A DNA stretch of 64,000 bases from the NCBI GenBank assembly GCA_000380225.1, contig KB904821.1, positions 575,867 through 639,866 on the forward strand, in the 5' to 3' direction. Below, piece by piece: positions 43,998 through 52,984 of the stretch; positions within the stretch are counted from its first letter, which is position 1, and each line of letters opens with the position of its first letter. The notes beneath the pieces are model-generated. The model ran no database searches and was not told where the DNA came from. It worked only from the letters and a program-made list of their open reading frames with translations. The stretch is from a filamentous cyanobacterium ESFC-1 (GTDB lineage Bacteria > Cyanobacteriota > Cyanobacteriia > Cyanobacteriales > Spirulinaceae). The position numbers were made by a program, and so were the translations under genes.

Positions 43998-46544
43998 ATG
44001 AATTGCGATCGCCCCCAACTCCACACCCCGAAGCCTTCAATTCCCCAAGAAGCGATTAATACTTTGGGTTACATTCAACCCCACGGAATGCTTTTGGTGG
44101 TCGAAAAAAATACCTTGAAAATTATTCAAATCAGCCAAAATGTTGAATCTTTTTTAGGTATTTCTGATTCGGACTTGCTCAATCAGCCCCTCACAGAATT
44201 ATTTGACGAAACCGCGATCGCGTCATTCCAACAAGCCCTAGAAAGTCAAACCTTACCCACCGTAATTCCGTTAAAAATTACCAGTCATAAAACGGATAAA
44301 CCTCAAAACTTTAATGCCTTAATTCAAGACAATGAAGGCGGCATTATGATTGAAATTGAACCCAGTCATACCGAAAACCGCAGCAGCTTTATTGAGTTTT
44401 ATCAGCAAATCAAAACTGCCGAACTCCGCATCCGCCAAGCCACAGATTTACAGGATTTATACCCAATTATAGCCGAAGAAATCCAGCGCTTAACGGGATT
44501 AGACCGGGTAATGCTGTATCACTTCAACGAGCAAAAGAATGGGAGCGTTTTGGCAGAAGTAAAACGCCGCAATTTAAAATCTTTTCTCGGTTTGAGTTTC
44601 CCCGCGTTGGATATTCCCGAAGCAGCCCGTCAGCTTTTTTGTAAAATTGGGATTCGTACCATTGCTGATATTCACGCTGAACCTGCGGCCATTGTCCCTC
44701 AAAATAATCCCCTGACCCAAAAACCCCTCGATTTAAGTCATGGCATTTTACGCGGGGTTTCAACTTGTCACCTTCAATACCTCAAAAATATGGGGGTTGC
44801 GGCTTCGGTTTCCATCCCGTTAATGAAAGATAATCAACTGTGGGGTTTGATTGCTTGTCATCACTACACCCCTAAATCTTTAACTTATGAAGTGCGGGCC
44901 GCTTGCGAACTTTTAGGTCGCTCGATTTCGGCGGAATTAGCTACCAAGAATAATAGCGAAGATTACGATTATCAAATCCAGTTAAATTCCATTCAAGCCC
45001 AATTAACTGAGTGTATGTCCACCGAAGACCATTGGAGTCAGGGCTTGATTCAAGATCGTCCCAATTTACTAGATTTAGTTTCTGCAACCGGGGCGGTAAT
45101 TTGGAATAATGGGGACTGTATTTCCATCGGGGAAACTCCCCCCCAAGACGCGATCGCGCAGCTAGTGTCTTGGTTAAATCAAGACCATTGTTCCGAGTCA
45201 ATTGTTCATACCAATTCCCTGCGAGAAATTGATACCGCTTACGCAGAATATAAAGCGATCGCCAGTGGAATGTTAGCCGTTTCTTTGTCCGAACAAAAAG
45301 CAAAATATATCCTGTGGTTTCGTCCCGAAGCGATCCAAACCGTGACTTGGGCTGGCGATCCAAAACAATCTGTACAAGCGGACGAACAAGGTAATATTAG
45401 CCTCTCTCCCCGTCAATCTTTTGAGTTGTGGAAAGAATCAGTCCGGTTTACCTCTTTACCCTGGAAAGCCTCAGAAATTGCTGCGGCCAAAGGATTAAAA
45501 ACAACCATTCATCGCTTAACCTTACGACGGGCTGATAAACTCAGTCAACTCAACAAAGCCCTACAAGAATCCGAACGCCGAGAACGAGAAAAAGCAATTC
45601 AATTAGAAACAACGTTAGCGGAACTACAAGCGATTCATACCCGCTTAGTACAAACCCATACCCAACTGATTCAAAGCGAAAAAATGTCAAGTTTGGGTCA
45701 ATTAGTCGCAGGAGTAGCCCACGAAATTAACAATCCCGTTAACTTTATTTACGGCAATTTGGTTCATACAGAAGAATATGTAAACGATATTCTCGAAGTC
45801 CTAGAACGCTACGGCCATCACTATCCCCAACCCCACGAAGATATTGCCGATTTAATCGAAGAAGTTGAACTCGATTTCTTAATCGAAGACTTACCGAAAA
45901 TGATTGGTTCAATGAAAGTGGGTGCGAGTCGGATTCGCGAAATTGTCCATTCTTTACGCACCTTCTCGCGACTCGATGAAAGTGAAGTTAAAGGGGTGAA
46001 TATTCACGAAGGGATTGACAGCACCCTGCTAATTTTAAATAATCGGGTAAAAGCGCGATCGGATCGACCGGCGATTAGTATTATCAAAGACTATGGCGAT
46101 TTACCCCCCATTGAATGTTATCCTGGGCCGCTCAATCAAGTGTTTATGAATTTGTTGGTGAATGCCCTTGATGCCATTGAGGACAACAATCGCGATCGCA
46201 CCCCGGCTGAATTGAACTCGTCTCCGGGTCAAATTACCATCCACAGCGAAACCTATTGTGACGAAGCAACCGCAGAAAAATGGGCGAAAATTACGGTAAC
46301 GGATACCGGAGGCGGTATTCCCCCAGAAGCCCAAAATCGCTTATTTGACCCGTTTTACACCACAAAACCGATTGGTAAGGGAACAGGGATGGGTTTGGCT
46401 ATCAGCCATCAAATTATCACTGAAAAGCATTGCGGTTCTTTAGATTACACCTCGATTCCCGGTCATGGTACAACCTTTACCATTAAAATTCCCGTCCAAG
46501 CGATGCGATCGCCCTCGAAAAAATCGGTAGTTTGTTCGGTGTGA
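43998..46544 (+). CDS. Cph1-like phytochrome sensor histidine kinase
   Basis: 848 residues; excellent SD (AGGAGG, 6 nt from ATG). PAS (about 20-125, IQPHG motif ending at residue 30, as in Cph1), GAF (about 145-315) with D205-I-P and the chromophore Cys C257-H258 (VSTCHLQYLKNMGVAASVSIPL), PHY (about 330-510) with PRxSF tongue motif (471-475), coiled coil (about 515-560), HisKA with H575 (AGVAHEINNPVNF), HATPase with N-box (NLLVNALDAIED), DTGGGIP and GKGTGMGLAI. So it should covalently bind phycocyanobilin and act as a red/far-red kinase. The extreme N-terminus, MNCDRPQLHTP, also resembles the Cys-containing NCEREPIHIP start of bacteriophytochromes. Confidence 0.95.
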   Translation: MNCDRPQLHTPKPSIPQEAINTLGYIQPHGMLLVVEKNTLKIIQISQNVESFLGISDSDLLNQPLTELFDETAIASFQQALESQTLPTVIPLKITSHKTDKPQNFNALIQDNEGGIMIEIEPSHTENRSSFIEFYQQIKTAELRIRQATDLQDLYPIIAEEIQRLTGLDRVMLYHFNEQKNGSVLAEVKRRNLKSFLGLSFPALDIPEAARQLFCKIGIRTIADIHAEPAAIVPQNNPLTQKPLDLSHGILRGVSTCHLQYLKNMGVAASVSIPLMKDNQLWGLIACHHYTPKSLTYEVRAACELLGRSISAELATKNNSEDYDYQIQLNSIQAQLTECMSTEDHWSQGLIQDRPNLLDLVSATGAVIWNNGDCISIGETPPQDAIAQLVSWLNQDHCSESIVHTNSLREIDTAYAEYKAIASGMLAVSLSEQKAKYILWFRPEAIQTVTWAGDPKQSVQADEQGNISLSPRQSFELWKESVRFTSLPWKASEIAAAKGLKTTIHRLTLRRADKLSQLNKALQESERREREKAIQLETTLAELQAIHTRLVQTHTQLIQSEKMSSLGQLVAGVAHEINNPVNFIYGNLVHTEEYVNDILEVLERYGHHYPQPHEDIADLIEEVELDFLIEDLPKMIGSMKVGASRIREIVHSLRTFSRLDESEVKGVNIHEGIDSTLLILNNRVKARSDRPAISIIKDYGDLPPIECYPGPLNQVFMNLLVNALDAIEDNNRDRTPAELNSSPGQITIHSETYCDEATAEKWAKITVTDTGGGIPPEAQNRLFDPFYTTKPIGKGTGMGLAISHQIITEKHCGSLDYTSIPGHGTTFTIKIPVQAMRSPSKKSVVCSV

Positions 46545-46591
46545 GCAACAGGCTAAACTTTGAAAAAGCGTTGTCCGTTCAATTATTTTTC

Positions 46592-47230
46592 ATGACCCTG
46601 TTACTCGATTCTGCCATTCTGTCTGAAGCTCAAACCGCGTTACAGTGGGGATGGGTCAAAGGGATTACCACCAATCCAACCATCCTCGCTCAAAGTGATT
46701 TAGCCCCTAGGATTACCCTCGAAAAGTTAGCCGCTTTGCAACCGGGGGAGTTGTACTACCAACTCACCACCTCGGATTTTGACAGCATGATCCAAGAAGG
46801 CCGCAAAGCCCACGACCTCATCGGCGCTAAAACCATCTTAAAAGTCCCGGCAACCCCGGTGGGCTTTCAAGTGGTGTCCCACCTCTCTGCTGAGATTCCC
46901 TGTGCGGTCACGGCGATTTATCATGCTTCTCAGGCGGCGATCGCGGCGGAGTCTGGGGCCAAGTACGCGATCGCCTATGTCAATCGGGCAACTCGCTTTC
47001 TCGGAAACGGCAATAAGCTGGTAGGGGAGATGTCACGGGTGTTACAGGGAAGCAACACCGAGATTCTGGCCGCAAGTATCAAGTCTCCTGACGAAGCTGC
47101 GGGGGCTTTGCAAGCGGGGGCCCATCATCTCACGTTACCTTTTAAAATGTTAATCGCGATCGCCACCCACGAACTATCCGAGCAAACGGTAGCCGAATTT
47201 GCCGAAAAAGGCTGTGGGATCAATTACTAA
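46592..47230 (+). CDS. Small transaldolase / fructose-6-phosphate aldolase family
   Basis: 212 residues from the ATG at 46592 (MTLLLDSAILSEAQTALQWGWVKGITTNPTIL). The frame is open 20 codons further up, overlapping the kinase 3' end, but the family starts here. Short TalC/FSA type with catalytic Lys in AKTILKVPATP and AAGALQAGAHHLTLPF. Probable transaldolase activity in the pentose phosphate pathway; FSA versus transaldolase cannot be decided by eye. Confidence 0.9.
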   Translation: MTLLLDSAILSEAQTALQWGWVKGITTNPTILAQSDLAPRITLEKLAALQPGELYYQLTTSDFDSMIQEGRKAHDLIGAKTILKVPATPVGFQVVSHLSAEIPCAVTAIYHASQAAIAAESGAKYAIAYVNRATRFLGNGNKLVGEMSRVLQGSNTEILAASIKSPDEAAGALQAGAHHLTLPFKMLIAIATHELSEQTVAEFAEKGCGINY

Positions 47231-47353
47231 TTAACAATGTACAATTTACAATTAATAATGCAAAATTAGGGGATTTTCCAACAACCAATAACCAATAACA
47301 CGGGTATCAGTAAATTATCGGAAAAACGTGACCCTTAAATATTAATAACTGAA

Positions 47354-48961
47354 ATGACTGTATTCCAAGACGAACGCCTGCTTTTTACCCCTGCAACCCC
47401 AAATAACAATCCCATTCCCCTTATTTTCGCTTTTCCCAATGAATATACCATCGGGATTACCAGTTTAGGATATCAAATTGTCTGGGCGACTTTAGCGGCG
47501 CGATCGGATGTGCAAGTCAGTCGTTTGTTTACCGATATTGCCGAAACCCTCCCCCGCAATCCCGAACTTTTAGGCTTTTCTGTTTCTTGGGAATTAGACT
47601 ACATTAATATTCTCAATTTACTCGAATCTTTAGACATTCCCATTCATGGGTCTTTACGCGAAGATTCTCATCCTCTTATTTTCGGCGGTGGCCCGGTTTT
47701 AACGGCTAATCCCGAACCCTTTGCTGCCTTTTTTGATGTTATCTTATTAGGCGATGGTGAGAACCTTCTAGATGAATTTATTAACGCTTACCAGGAAGTT
47801 AGAAATGCCCCTCGCGCTGAAAAATTACGCCATTTAGCCCAAGTTCCAGGGGTATATATTCCCAGTTTATATCGTGCCATTTATAACGACATTGAAGGGG
47901 AAATTGACCGCATCGAACCCCTAGATTATAATATCCCGCCGTTTATTGAAAAACAAACCTATCGCGGTAATACTCTATCTGCTTCTACCGTGGTGACTGA
48001 AAAGGCAGCTTGGGAAAATATTTATATGGTGGAAGTGGTGCGGAGTTGTCCTGAAATGTGCCGCTTTTGCCTCGCGAGTTATCTAACTTTGCCCTTTCGG
48101 ACAGCCAGTATAGAAAGTTCTTTAATTCCCGCGATTGAGAAAGGTTTAAAAGTCACAAATCGCTTAGGACTATTGGGTGCGTCGGTAACCCAACATCCCG
48201 AATTTGAGACATTACTTGATTATATCGACCAACCTAAATATGAAGATGTACGGCTGAGTATTGCTTCTGTCCGCACGAATACAGTCACCGAAAAACTCGC
48301 GCAAACTTTAACCAAACATAATACCAATTCGATTACCATTGCCGTTGAAAGTGGCTCAGAAAAAGTTAGAAATATTGTTAATAAAAAGCTAACCAATGAT
48401 GAGATTATCGAAGCGGCACAACGAGCCAAAGCGGGCGGTTTAAAAGCGATGAAACTCTACGGAATGGTGGGGATTCCGGGGGAAACAGAAAGCGATGTAG
48501 AAGCAACAGTAGCGATGATGAAAGCAGTTAAAAAAGCTGCCCCTGGCTTAAGATTAACCCTCGGATGCAGTACCTTTGTGCCGAAATCTCACACCCCATT
48601 TCAGTGGCTTGGGGTGAATCCTGACGCGAAAAAACGCCTAAAATATTTACAAAAACAATTGCGTTCTCAGGGCATGGATTTTCGACCAGAAAGTTATAAT
48701 TGGTCGGTGATTCAAGCTTTAATTTCAAGGGGCGATCGCCGCATTACCCCGCTACTAGAATTAACCCGCGATTATGGGGATTCTGTAGGCAGTTATAAAC
48801 GGGCATTTAAGGCGTTAAAAGGCAAATTACCGCCTCTGGATTATTACGTTCATCAAGATTGGTCTTGTCAGCAAACATTACCTTGGCAACATTTACAAGG
48901 CCCCCTGCCTCAAAAAACATTACAAAAGCATTTTGAGGAAGCTGTATCGTTGCAAAATTAG
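47354..48961 (+). CDS. B12-binding-domain radical SAM protein
   Basis: 535 residues. N-terminal B12-like domain (PNEYTIGITSLGYQIVWATL...GFSVSWELDYINILNLLESLDIPIHG; HPLIFGGGPVLTANPEPFAAFFDVILLGDGE). Radical SAM cluster C232-x3-C236-x2-C239 (CPEMCRFC). C-terminal half with LYGMVGIPGETESD. Related proteins are widespread in cyanobacteria; the substrate is unknown. It is preceded by an AT-rich tract of heptamer-like repeats. Confidence 0.9.
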   Translation: MTVFQDERLLFTPATPNNNPIPLIFAFPNEYTIGITSLGYQIVWATLAARSDVQVSRLFTDIAETLPRNPELLGFSVSWELDYINILNLLESLDIPIHGSLREDSHPLIFGGGPVLTANPEPFAAFFDVILLGDGENLLDEFINAYQEVRNAPRAEKLRHLAQVPGVYIPSLYRAIYNDIEGEIDRIEPLDYNIPPFIEKQTYRGNTLSASTVVTEKAAWENIYMVEVVRSCPEMCRFCLASYLTLPFRTASIESSLIPAIEKGLKVTNRLGLLGASVTQHPEFETLLDYIDQPKYEDVRLSIASVRTNTVTEKLAQTLTKHNTNSITIAVESGSEKVRNIVNKKLTNDEIIEAAQRAKAGGLKAMKLYGMVGIPGETESDVEATVAMMKAVKKAAPGLRLTLGCSTFVPKSHTPFQWLGVNPDAKKRLKYLQKQLRSQGMDFRPESYNWSVIQALISRGDRRITPLLELTRDYGDSVGSYKRAFKALKGKLPPLDYYVHQDWSCQQTLPWQHLQGPLPQKTLQKHFEEAVSLQN

Positions 48962-48990
48962 TCACTTTTGCGGATGATAATTATTTCTCA

Positions 48991-49629
48991 ATGACGATGG
49001 TTCAAAGTATTCCGGCTCGCGACGTAACCCTCAACACCCTCAAACAACAATTCAATTTACAATCGACCCAAGACCCCCAATTTTTTCCTGAATGGTCTGC
49101 CACTTATCCCGATTTGAATGATAGGGAAAAAGCAGCATTAAATCGCGTTCAGGAAAACTTTTTAGCCCTAACAGAAAACCCACCGCTACTCGAAAATAGC
49201 GTAAAAATGGTTGTGCTGGCTCCTTTACTCGATTTAGCGGGTTTTTATCGACCCCCTTTCCATTTAGAAACAGAAGCAAGTATTAGTTTGGAAATGGCAG
49301 ATGAAGGGATAACCATTCAAGGCAGAATTGATGTATCAGTAGAGAAAAATACGCTTTGGTTGCTAGTCATTGAATCAAAACGTAGCGATTTCGCCGTGAG
49401 TCGCGCTATTCCTCAAGCGCTCGCTTATATGCTGGCTAATCCCCAGGGCGATCGCGCCACGTTTGGCGCAATTACAAATGGTAATGAGTTCTTATTTCTT
49501 AAAGCGGTACGTCAACCTACGGCAAAATATACAAATTCCCGCTTATTTTCCCTGATTAATCCAGGGAATGAACTTTACAATGTGCTACAAATTCTCAAAG
49601 GAATCGGTCAAATTGTTGTTCAGAAGTAA
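48991..49629 (+). CDS. Stand-alone HsdR_N-like PD-(D/E)XK protein
   Basis: 212 residues. The N-terminal part resembles the R subunit N-terminus of type I restriction enzymes. The nuclease motif is D114...E128-S-K130 (GRIDVSVEKN, LLVIESKR), with IPQALAYMLANPQGDRATFGAITNGNEFLFLK after it. There are no HsdM or HsdS genes nearby and no helicase domain, so this is not a restriction system. A family of such solitary cyanobacterial proteins exists; function unknown. Confidence 0.85.
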   Translation: MTMVQSIPARDVTLNTLKQQFNLQSTQDPQFFPEWSATYPDLNDREKAALNRVQENFLALTENPPLLENSVKMVVLAPLLDLAGFYRPPFHLETEASISLEMADEGITIQGRIDVSVEKNTLWLLVIESKRSDFAVSRAIPQALAYMLANPQGDRATFGAITNGNEFLFLKAVRQPTAKYTNSRLFSLINPGNELYNVLQILKGIGQIVVQK

Positions 49630-49658
49630 TATCAAATATGCCTATATTGTGGGGCTTC

Positions 49659-49723
49659 AGAACCCCGGTTTCTGGAGAAATAGCCTAAATCTATCGCTTA
49701 AACAGATAAGAAACCGGGGTTCT
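49659..49723. repeat. Inverted pair of AGAACCCCGGTTTCT repeats
   Basis: AGAACCCCGGTTTCT at 49659-49673 and its exact reverse complement at 49709-49723, 35 bp apart. The arrangement can form a strong hairpin and lies between two genes transcribed towards each other; it may also act as a bidirectional terminator. Confidence 0.65.
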
Positions 49724-49755
49724 TGAGTAATGGCAGGTTTGCTGAGTTTTTAATT

Positions 49756-50412
49756 TTAAAGCTCGTTTGGATCAATACCTAATTCGCGTAATTTAGCAAA
49801 AGCTTTATCCCTTTCTTGTCGTGCTTTATCTCGTTCTTCAATAAATTCCTCTGGATGCTGAAAAGGTTCGCCATTAGGGTAAAATATCGCTAAACCTTCC
49901 CTTGATAATTCAAAACGAATGTTTAAAGTGGGAGAAGTCCAGGGTAAAGATAAAGGGGTAATAATCTCAGAATTTTGATTGGGATTTTCGCGAGCATAGC
50001 CCCAAAAATCGCGGGTGTCGGGGTCATAGAAAAACATTTCGAGAACCCCATATTGTTCGTAAAAAACTTGTTTAGCCAGCATTTCTCTGGCGGTATTGCT
50101 TGGGGATAAAATCTCGAAAACGACTTGGGGGGCAATATTATCTTCTTGCCACTGTTTGTAGCTGCCGCGATCGCCTGCGGGACGACCTAAAACTACCATA
50201 GCATCAGGGGCTTGACGAGGGGCAGGAGGTTCTGTGACTTCTACCGGATACCACAGCAAATCTCCCGCAACAAAGGCAGTTTGATTTTTGAGGAGTCGTC
50301 GGAGATTGGTAACCAGATAAACAATCCAGCGATACTGTACGGTATTATCGGACATGGGTTTCCCATCGGAGTCGGGGTAGAGAAGTTGCTCGTTGAGAGG
50401 AGTTTGAACCAT
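49756..50412 (-). CDS. Uma2-family (DUF820) PD-(D/E)XK protein
   Basis: 218 residues from the ATG at 50412 (MVQTPLNEQLLYPDSDGKPM), the normal start of this family; the frame is open 12 codons further up. Core: APDAMVVLGRP..., QVVFEILSPSNTAREM (E in FEILSPSN), FYEQYGVLEMFFYDP. C-terminal coiled coil (EEFIEERDKARQERDKAFAKLRELGIDP). Very numerous in cyanobacteria and often linked with mobile DNA; function unproven. Confidence 0.92.
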   Translation of the reverse strand: MVQTPLNEQLLYPDSDGKPMSDNTVQYRWIVYLVTNLRRLLKNQTAFVAGDLLWYPVEVTEPPAPRQAPDAMVVLGRPAGDRGSYKQWQEDNIAPQVVFEILSPSNTAREMLAKQVFYEQYGVLEMFFYDPDTRDFWGYARENPNQNSEIITPLSLPWTSPTLNIRFELSREGLAIFYPNGEPFQHPEEFIEERDKARQERDKAFAKLRELGIDPNEL

Positions 50413-50525
50413 AGCGGTCGCGACTTCCAAAAATGACGATAAATTCAATTATAGCGATCGCTGGGAGGGGACGCGATCGCGACTCGAAACTGTAGACTCA
50501 AAGAATTAATAATACATTCAAAAAT

Positions 50526-50714
50526 ATGCAGACTACCAGTGAATATCATTGCGCCTTTTGTGGGGAAGAAAATACAACATTTGTGGATATAAGCGGCGGA
50601 ATGCAGCAATCTTATATCGAGGATTGCCAAGTGTGCTGTCGTCCTAATGTTTTATATATCCGCGTCGATGAAGATACATTAGATATTGAAATTGATAGCG
50701 ATTATGCAGGGTAA
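50526..50714 (+). CDS. CPXCG-motif cysteine-rich protein
   Basis: 62 residues. Cys pairs CAFCG and CQVCCRP, spaced as in a zinc ribbon. A family of very small, conserved bacterial proteins of unknown function. The following SRPBCC gene starts 38 bp downstream, so both may be one unit. Confidence 0.85.
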   Translation: MQTTSEYHCAFCGEENTTFVDISGGMQQSYIEDCQVCCRPNVLYIRVDEDTLDIEIDSDYAG

Positions 50715-50752
50715 AATAAAAGTAGGCAATATCAATAAATTTCGTTGAATTA

Positions 50753-51202
50753 ATGCTCAAATTTCAATATTCTTCTTTAATTAATGCGCCCGTAGAAACC
50801 GTTTGGCAGTTTCACGAACGTCCCGATATTTTGCAGTTACTCACACCGCCTTGGCAACCTGTTAAAATTATTCGTCGGGAAGGGGGCTTAGACGTTGGGG
50901 CAGTTTCGGAGTTTCGTTTGTCTTTGGGGCCGATTCCTGTAGATTGGGTAGCCCGTCACACCGAATGCGAAACCCACCGCTTATTTGTCGATCGTCAAGT
51001 CAAAGGGCCGATGGAATCTTGGGAACATCGCCATGAGTTTATCCCCGAAAGTGGTAAAACGCGGCTACAAGATGTGATTAACTACGAAATTCCGGGCGGT
51101 TTTTTAGCGGAATTATTATTAGGTTGGTGGGTAGAACAACGCCTGCGGGATATGTTTCGCTATCGCCATGAAGTCACAAAACGAGAATGTGAAAAAACTT
51201 AA
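50753..51202 (+). CDS. SRPBCC (START/Bet v1-like) family protein
   Basis: 149 residues. Helix-grip fold with INAPVETVWQFHERPDILQLLTPPWQPVKII, PVDWVARHTECETHRLFVDRQVKGPMESWEHRHEF, DVINYEIPGGFLAELLLGWWVEQRLRDMFRYRHEV. This version resembles the 'cyclase/dehydrase' or CYP-type ligand-binding proteins. A hydrophobic ligand is likely; none is known. Confidence 0.9.
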   Translation: MLKFQYSSLINAPVETVWQFHERPDILQLLTPPWQPVKIIRREGGLDVGAVSEFRLSLGPIPVDWVARHTECETHRLFVDRQVKGPMESWEHRHEFIPESGKTRLQDVINYEIPGGFLAELLLGWWVEQRLRDMFRYRHEVTKRECEKT

Positions 51203-51729
51203 TATTTCATTAGCACCCAAGGGGCTCCTCGGCAATCGGCAATCGGCAGTCGGGGGGGAGTTGAATTCTACCCCAGAAAGTAGTCAGAAACTTTGGCCTA
51301 GATGGCAGACTCTAAAAAAGGCTCAACGCTAGAATATATCTGGGTTCGGTTCCTCGAAAAGTAAATTTAAGTTTCAAAGAGAGTCATTAGTGACAAGTTA
51401 AAGTCGTGGCATTTTTGGTCACGTGCCTTGTAGGGGCGGGGTTTCCCCGTCCAATCTCCACTCGTTTACTGAAAAAGTCTTTAAGTTAACAAAACCCTCT
51501 AACTTATGATTTCACTTACCTTTTAGGTTTATTCAGCAAGCCCTATGTAAACACAAATGGCTAATGACACGAAAGCCTCATCCTCAAAAAATAGGGATGA
51601 GCTTACGAAATCATATCGGGGATCGTCGTAAAATCATGAAATTACATGACTGGCAGATTTGAAATCTGGCAATCAAACCAAAAAACAGAGGTAAGATACC
51701 TCTGCTTTTTGATAAGCTTTGATTTTGGA
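51203..51729. other. Intergenic region with repeats upstream of the tRNA
   Basis: Contains heptamer repeats CGGCAAT/CGGCAGT (about 51229-51254), the second copy of the 90-bp dispersed repeat (51296-51386), and a stretch of AT-rich sequence. A short stem (GAGGTAAGATACCTCTGC-like, about 51690-51712) precedes the tRNA. No protein-coding gene is seen. Confidence 0.5.
51296..51386. repeat. 90-bp dispersed repeat (copy 2)
   Basis: Matches 20525-20615 in CTAGATGGCAGACTCTAAAA, AAGGCTCAAC, the CGAAAA-GTAAAtt segment and TTTC-AAAGAGAGTCA. GACTCT (51308-51313) and AGAGTC (51380-51385) again bracket the repeat. Confidence 0.6.
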
Positions 51730-51803
51730 CGGGCTAGGAGGGATTCGAACCCCCGACACCGTGGTCCGTAGCCACGTGCTCTAGTCCACTGAGCTACAAG
51801 CCC
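51730..51803 (-). tRNA. tRNA-Arg (ACG)
   Basis: 74 nt. Acceptor GGGCTTG / CTAGCCC with one T-T mismatch, D-arm GCTC-GAGC, anticodon stem CGTGG / CCACG enclosing loop CTACGGA (anticodon ACG), and a T arm with TTCGAAT. CCA is not encoded (TCC follows). The downstream sequence to moaC is only 51 bp, in divergent orientation. Confidence 0.95.
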
Positions 51804-51854
51804 TAGGGTTGTTTGAGTCAACGATTAATTAATATAGCACAGGCAAAACCAATT

Positions 51855-52355
51855 ATGCAAGAGTTTGAGTCAAAATTATCCCACCTCGATCGCACTGGGG
51901 AAGCGCAAATGGTGGATGTATCGGAAAAAAAGGCTAATAAGCGCGAAGCCGTGGCTCAAGGGAGAATTCGCATGAAAAAAGCAACTTTCGAGGCGATTCA
52001 AGCGGGAAATGCTCCGAAAGGCGATGTTTTAGGCACAGCCCGATTAGCGGGAATCATGGCCGCGAAACAAACCGCAAATTTAATTCCGTTGTGTCATCCT
52101 CTGCCTTTACACAAAGTTGAAGTCCAAGCCATCCCCGACCCTCAACTCCCCGGTTATCAGATTCGGGCTACCGTAGTCACCAAAGCCGAAACCGGGGTCG
52201 AAATGGAGGCCTTAACGGCGGTATCGGTAGCGGCTTTGACGTTGTATGATATGGCCAAAGCCCTGGAAAAATCCCTGCAAATTCAAGATATTCGCTTAAT
52301 CCGTAAAACTGGCGGTAAATCGGGGGATTATGAACAACCGCAGATCGAAAGGTAA
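51855..52355 (+). CDS. moaC: Cyclic pyranopterin monophosphate synthase MoaC
   Basis: 166 residues from the ATG at 51855 ([25 protein letters not shown]); an upstream TTG would add 14 residues. Motifs: [86 protein letters not shown]. Second step of molybdenum cofactor synthesis. Followed 40 bp later by a 2TM-domain gene. Confidence 0.97.
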   Translation: MQEFESKLSHLDRTGEAQMVDVSEKKANKREAVAQGRIRMKKATFEAIQAGNAPKGDVLGTARLAGIMAAKQTANLIPLCHPLPLHKVEVQAIPDPQLPGYQIRATVVTKAETGVEMEALTAVSVAALTLYDMAKALEKSLQIQDIRLIRKTGGKSGDYEQPQIER

Positions 52356-52394
52356 AATTAGATTGACCTCAATTAGCAGGAGATTAACGAAACG

Positions 52395-52655
52395 ATGCCC
52401 CCTCGTTGGCCGCGAAAACCCGATCGCAACGATCCCGAATATCGTCTTTTAGAAGACCGCATCAATTTTGCCTTGCATGTAGCCTTTTTTGCCGCGTGTA
52501 ACTCTGGACTTTGGTTTTTTGACACCCTCAAGCAAGCCCATTGGCCCTGGGCTAAATGGGTCACTTTGACTTGGTTGGGTGTCTTGGTGCTTCACGGCAT
52601 TTTCATCTTTGCGATCGCAGACTACTCCCTCAAAGAAAATCAAAACAATGGCTAG
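52395..52655 (+). CDS. 2TM-domain membrane protein
   Basis: 86 residues with two hydrophobic segments (NFALHVAFFAACNSGLWFF, WVTLTWLGVLVLHGIFIFAIA), a basic N-terminus (PPRWPRKPDRND) and a DYSLKENQNNG tail. Matches the short 2TM family of cyanobacteria. Its last codons overlap the next gene by 8 nt. Function unknown. Confidence 0.85.
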   Translation: MPPRWPRKPDRNDPEYRLLEDRINFALHVAFFAACNSGLWFFDTLKQAHWPWAKWVTLTWLGVLVLHGIFIFAIADYSLKENQNNG

Positions 52656-52950
52656 TACCAACGAAACTCTCGAAGCTTTAGCAGCAGAAATCGGCGAAAA
52701 TATTTATATTGATGTTGCCAAATGGCATTTATATCTTGCGGATGCTCATTTGCATACGGTCGTCGCCGAAAAGATGTATCCTCTACTACTCGATAGTGGT
52801 CTCAATGAGGATGCAATGATACAAGAATTAACATCTGTTCCCGTGTCTTTGGGGGGCGGTAAAGTTGAGTTATCTTTAGCAAAACTGCTGCCCCAAGCCT
52901 GTTTGAGCGATTTATTAGAACTGTTAGAACGCTTTGGCGATCGCTTTTGA
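52648..52950 (+). CDS. DUF3181-family protein
   Basis: 100 residues from the ATG at 52648, inside the upstream 2TM gene. Sequence STNETLEALAAEIGENIYIDVAKWHLYLADAHLHTVVAEKMYPLL...SLAKLLPQACLSDLLELLERFGDRF matches DUF3181, a cyanobacteria-specific family of about 100 residues of unknown role. The open frame extends 23 codons further upstream, but that part overlaps the previous gene and is not conserved-looking. Confidence 0.9.
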   Translation: MASTNETLEALAAEIGENIYIDVAKWHLYLADAHLHTVVAEKMYPLLLDSGLNEDAMIQELTSVPVSLGGGKVELSLAKLLPQACLSDLLELLERFGDRF

Positions 52951-52951
52951 T

Positions 52952-52979
52952 TTGACTTCGCCATAAATTGTGATATAAT
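52952..52979 (+). promoter_or_regulatory. Consensus promoter of the sps-like gene
   Basis: -35 TTGACT (52952-52957), 16-nt spacer, -10 TATAAT (52974-52979). The predicted transcript begins near 52985, exactly where the first leader hairpin starts. Confidence 0.85.
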
Positions 52980-52984
52980 ACAAC

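Noticed and set aside
48991-50412. A restriction-modification or other defence system
   Set aside because: Only a solitary HsdR_N-like protein and a Uma2 protein are present. No methyltransferase, specificity subunit or antitoxin accompanies them.
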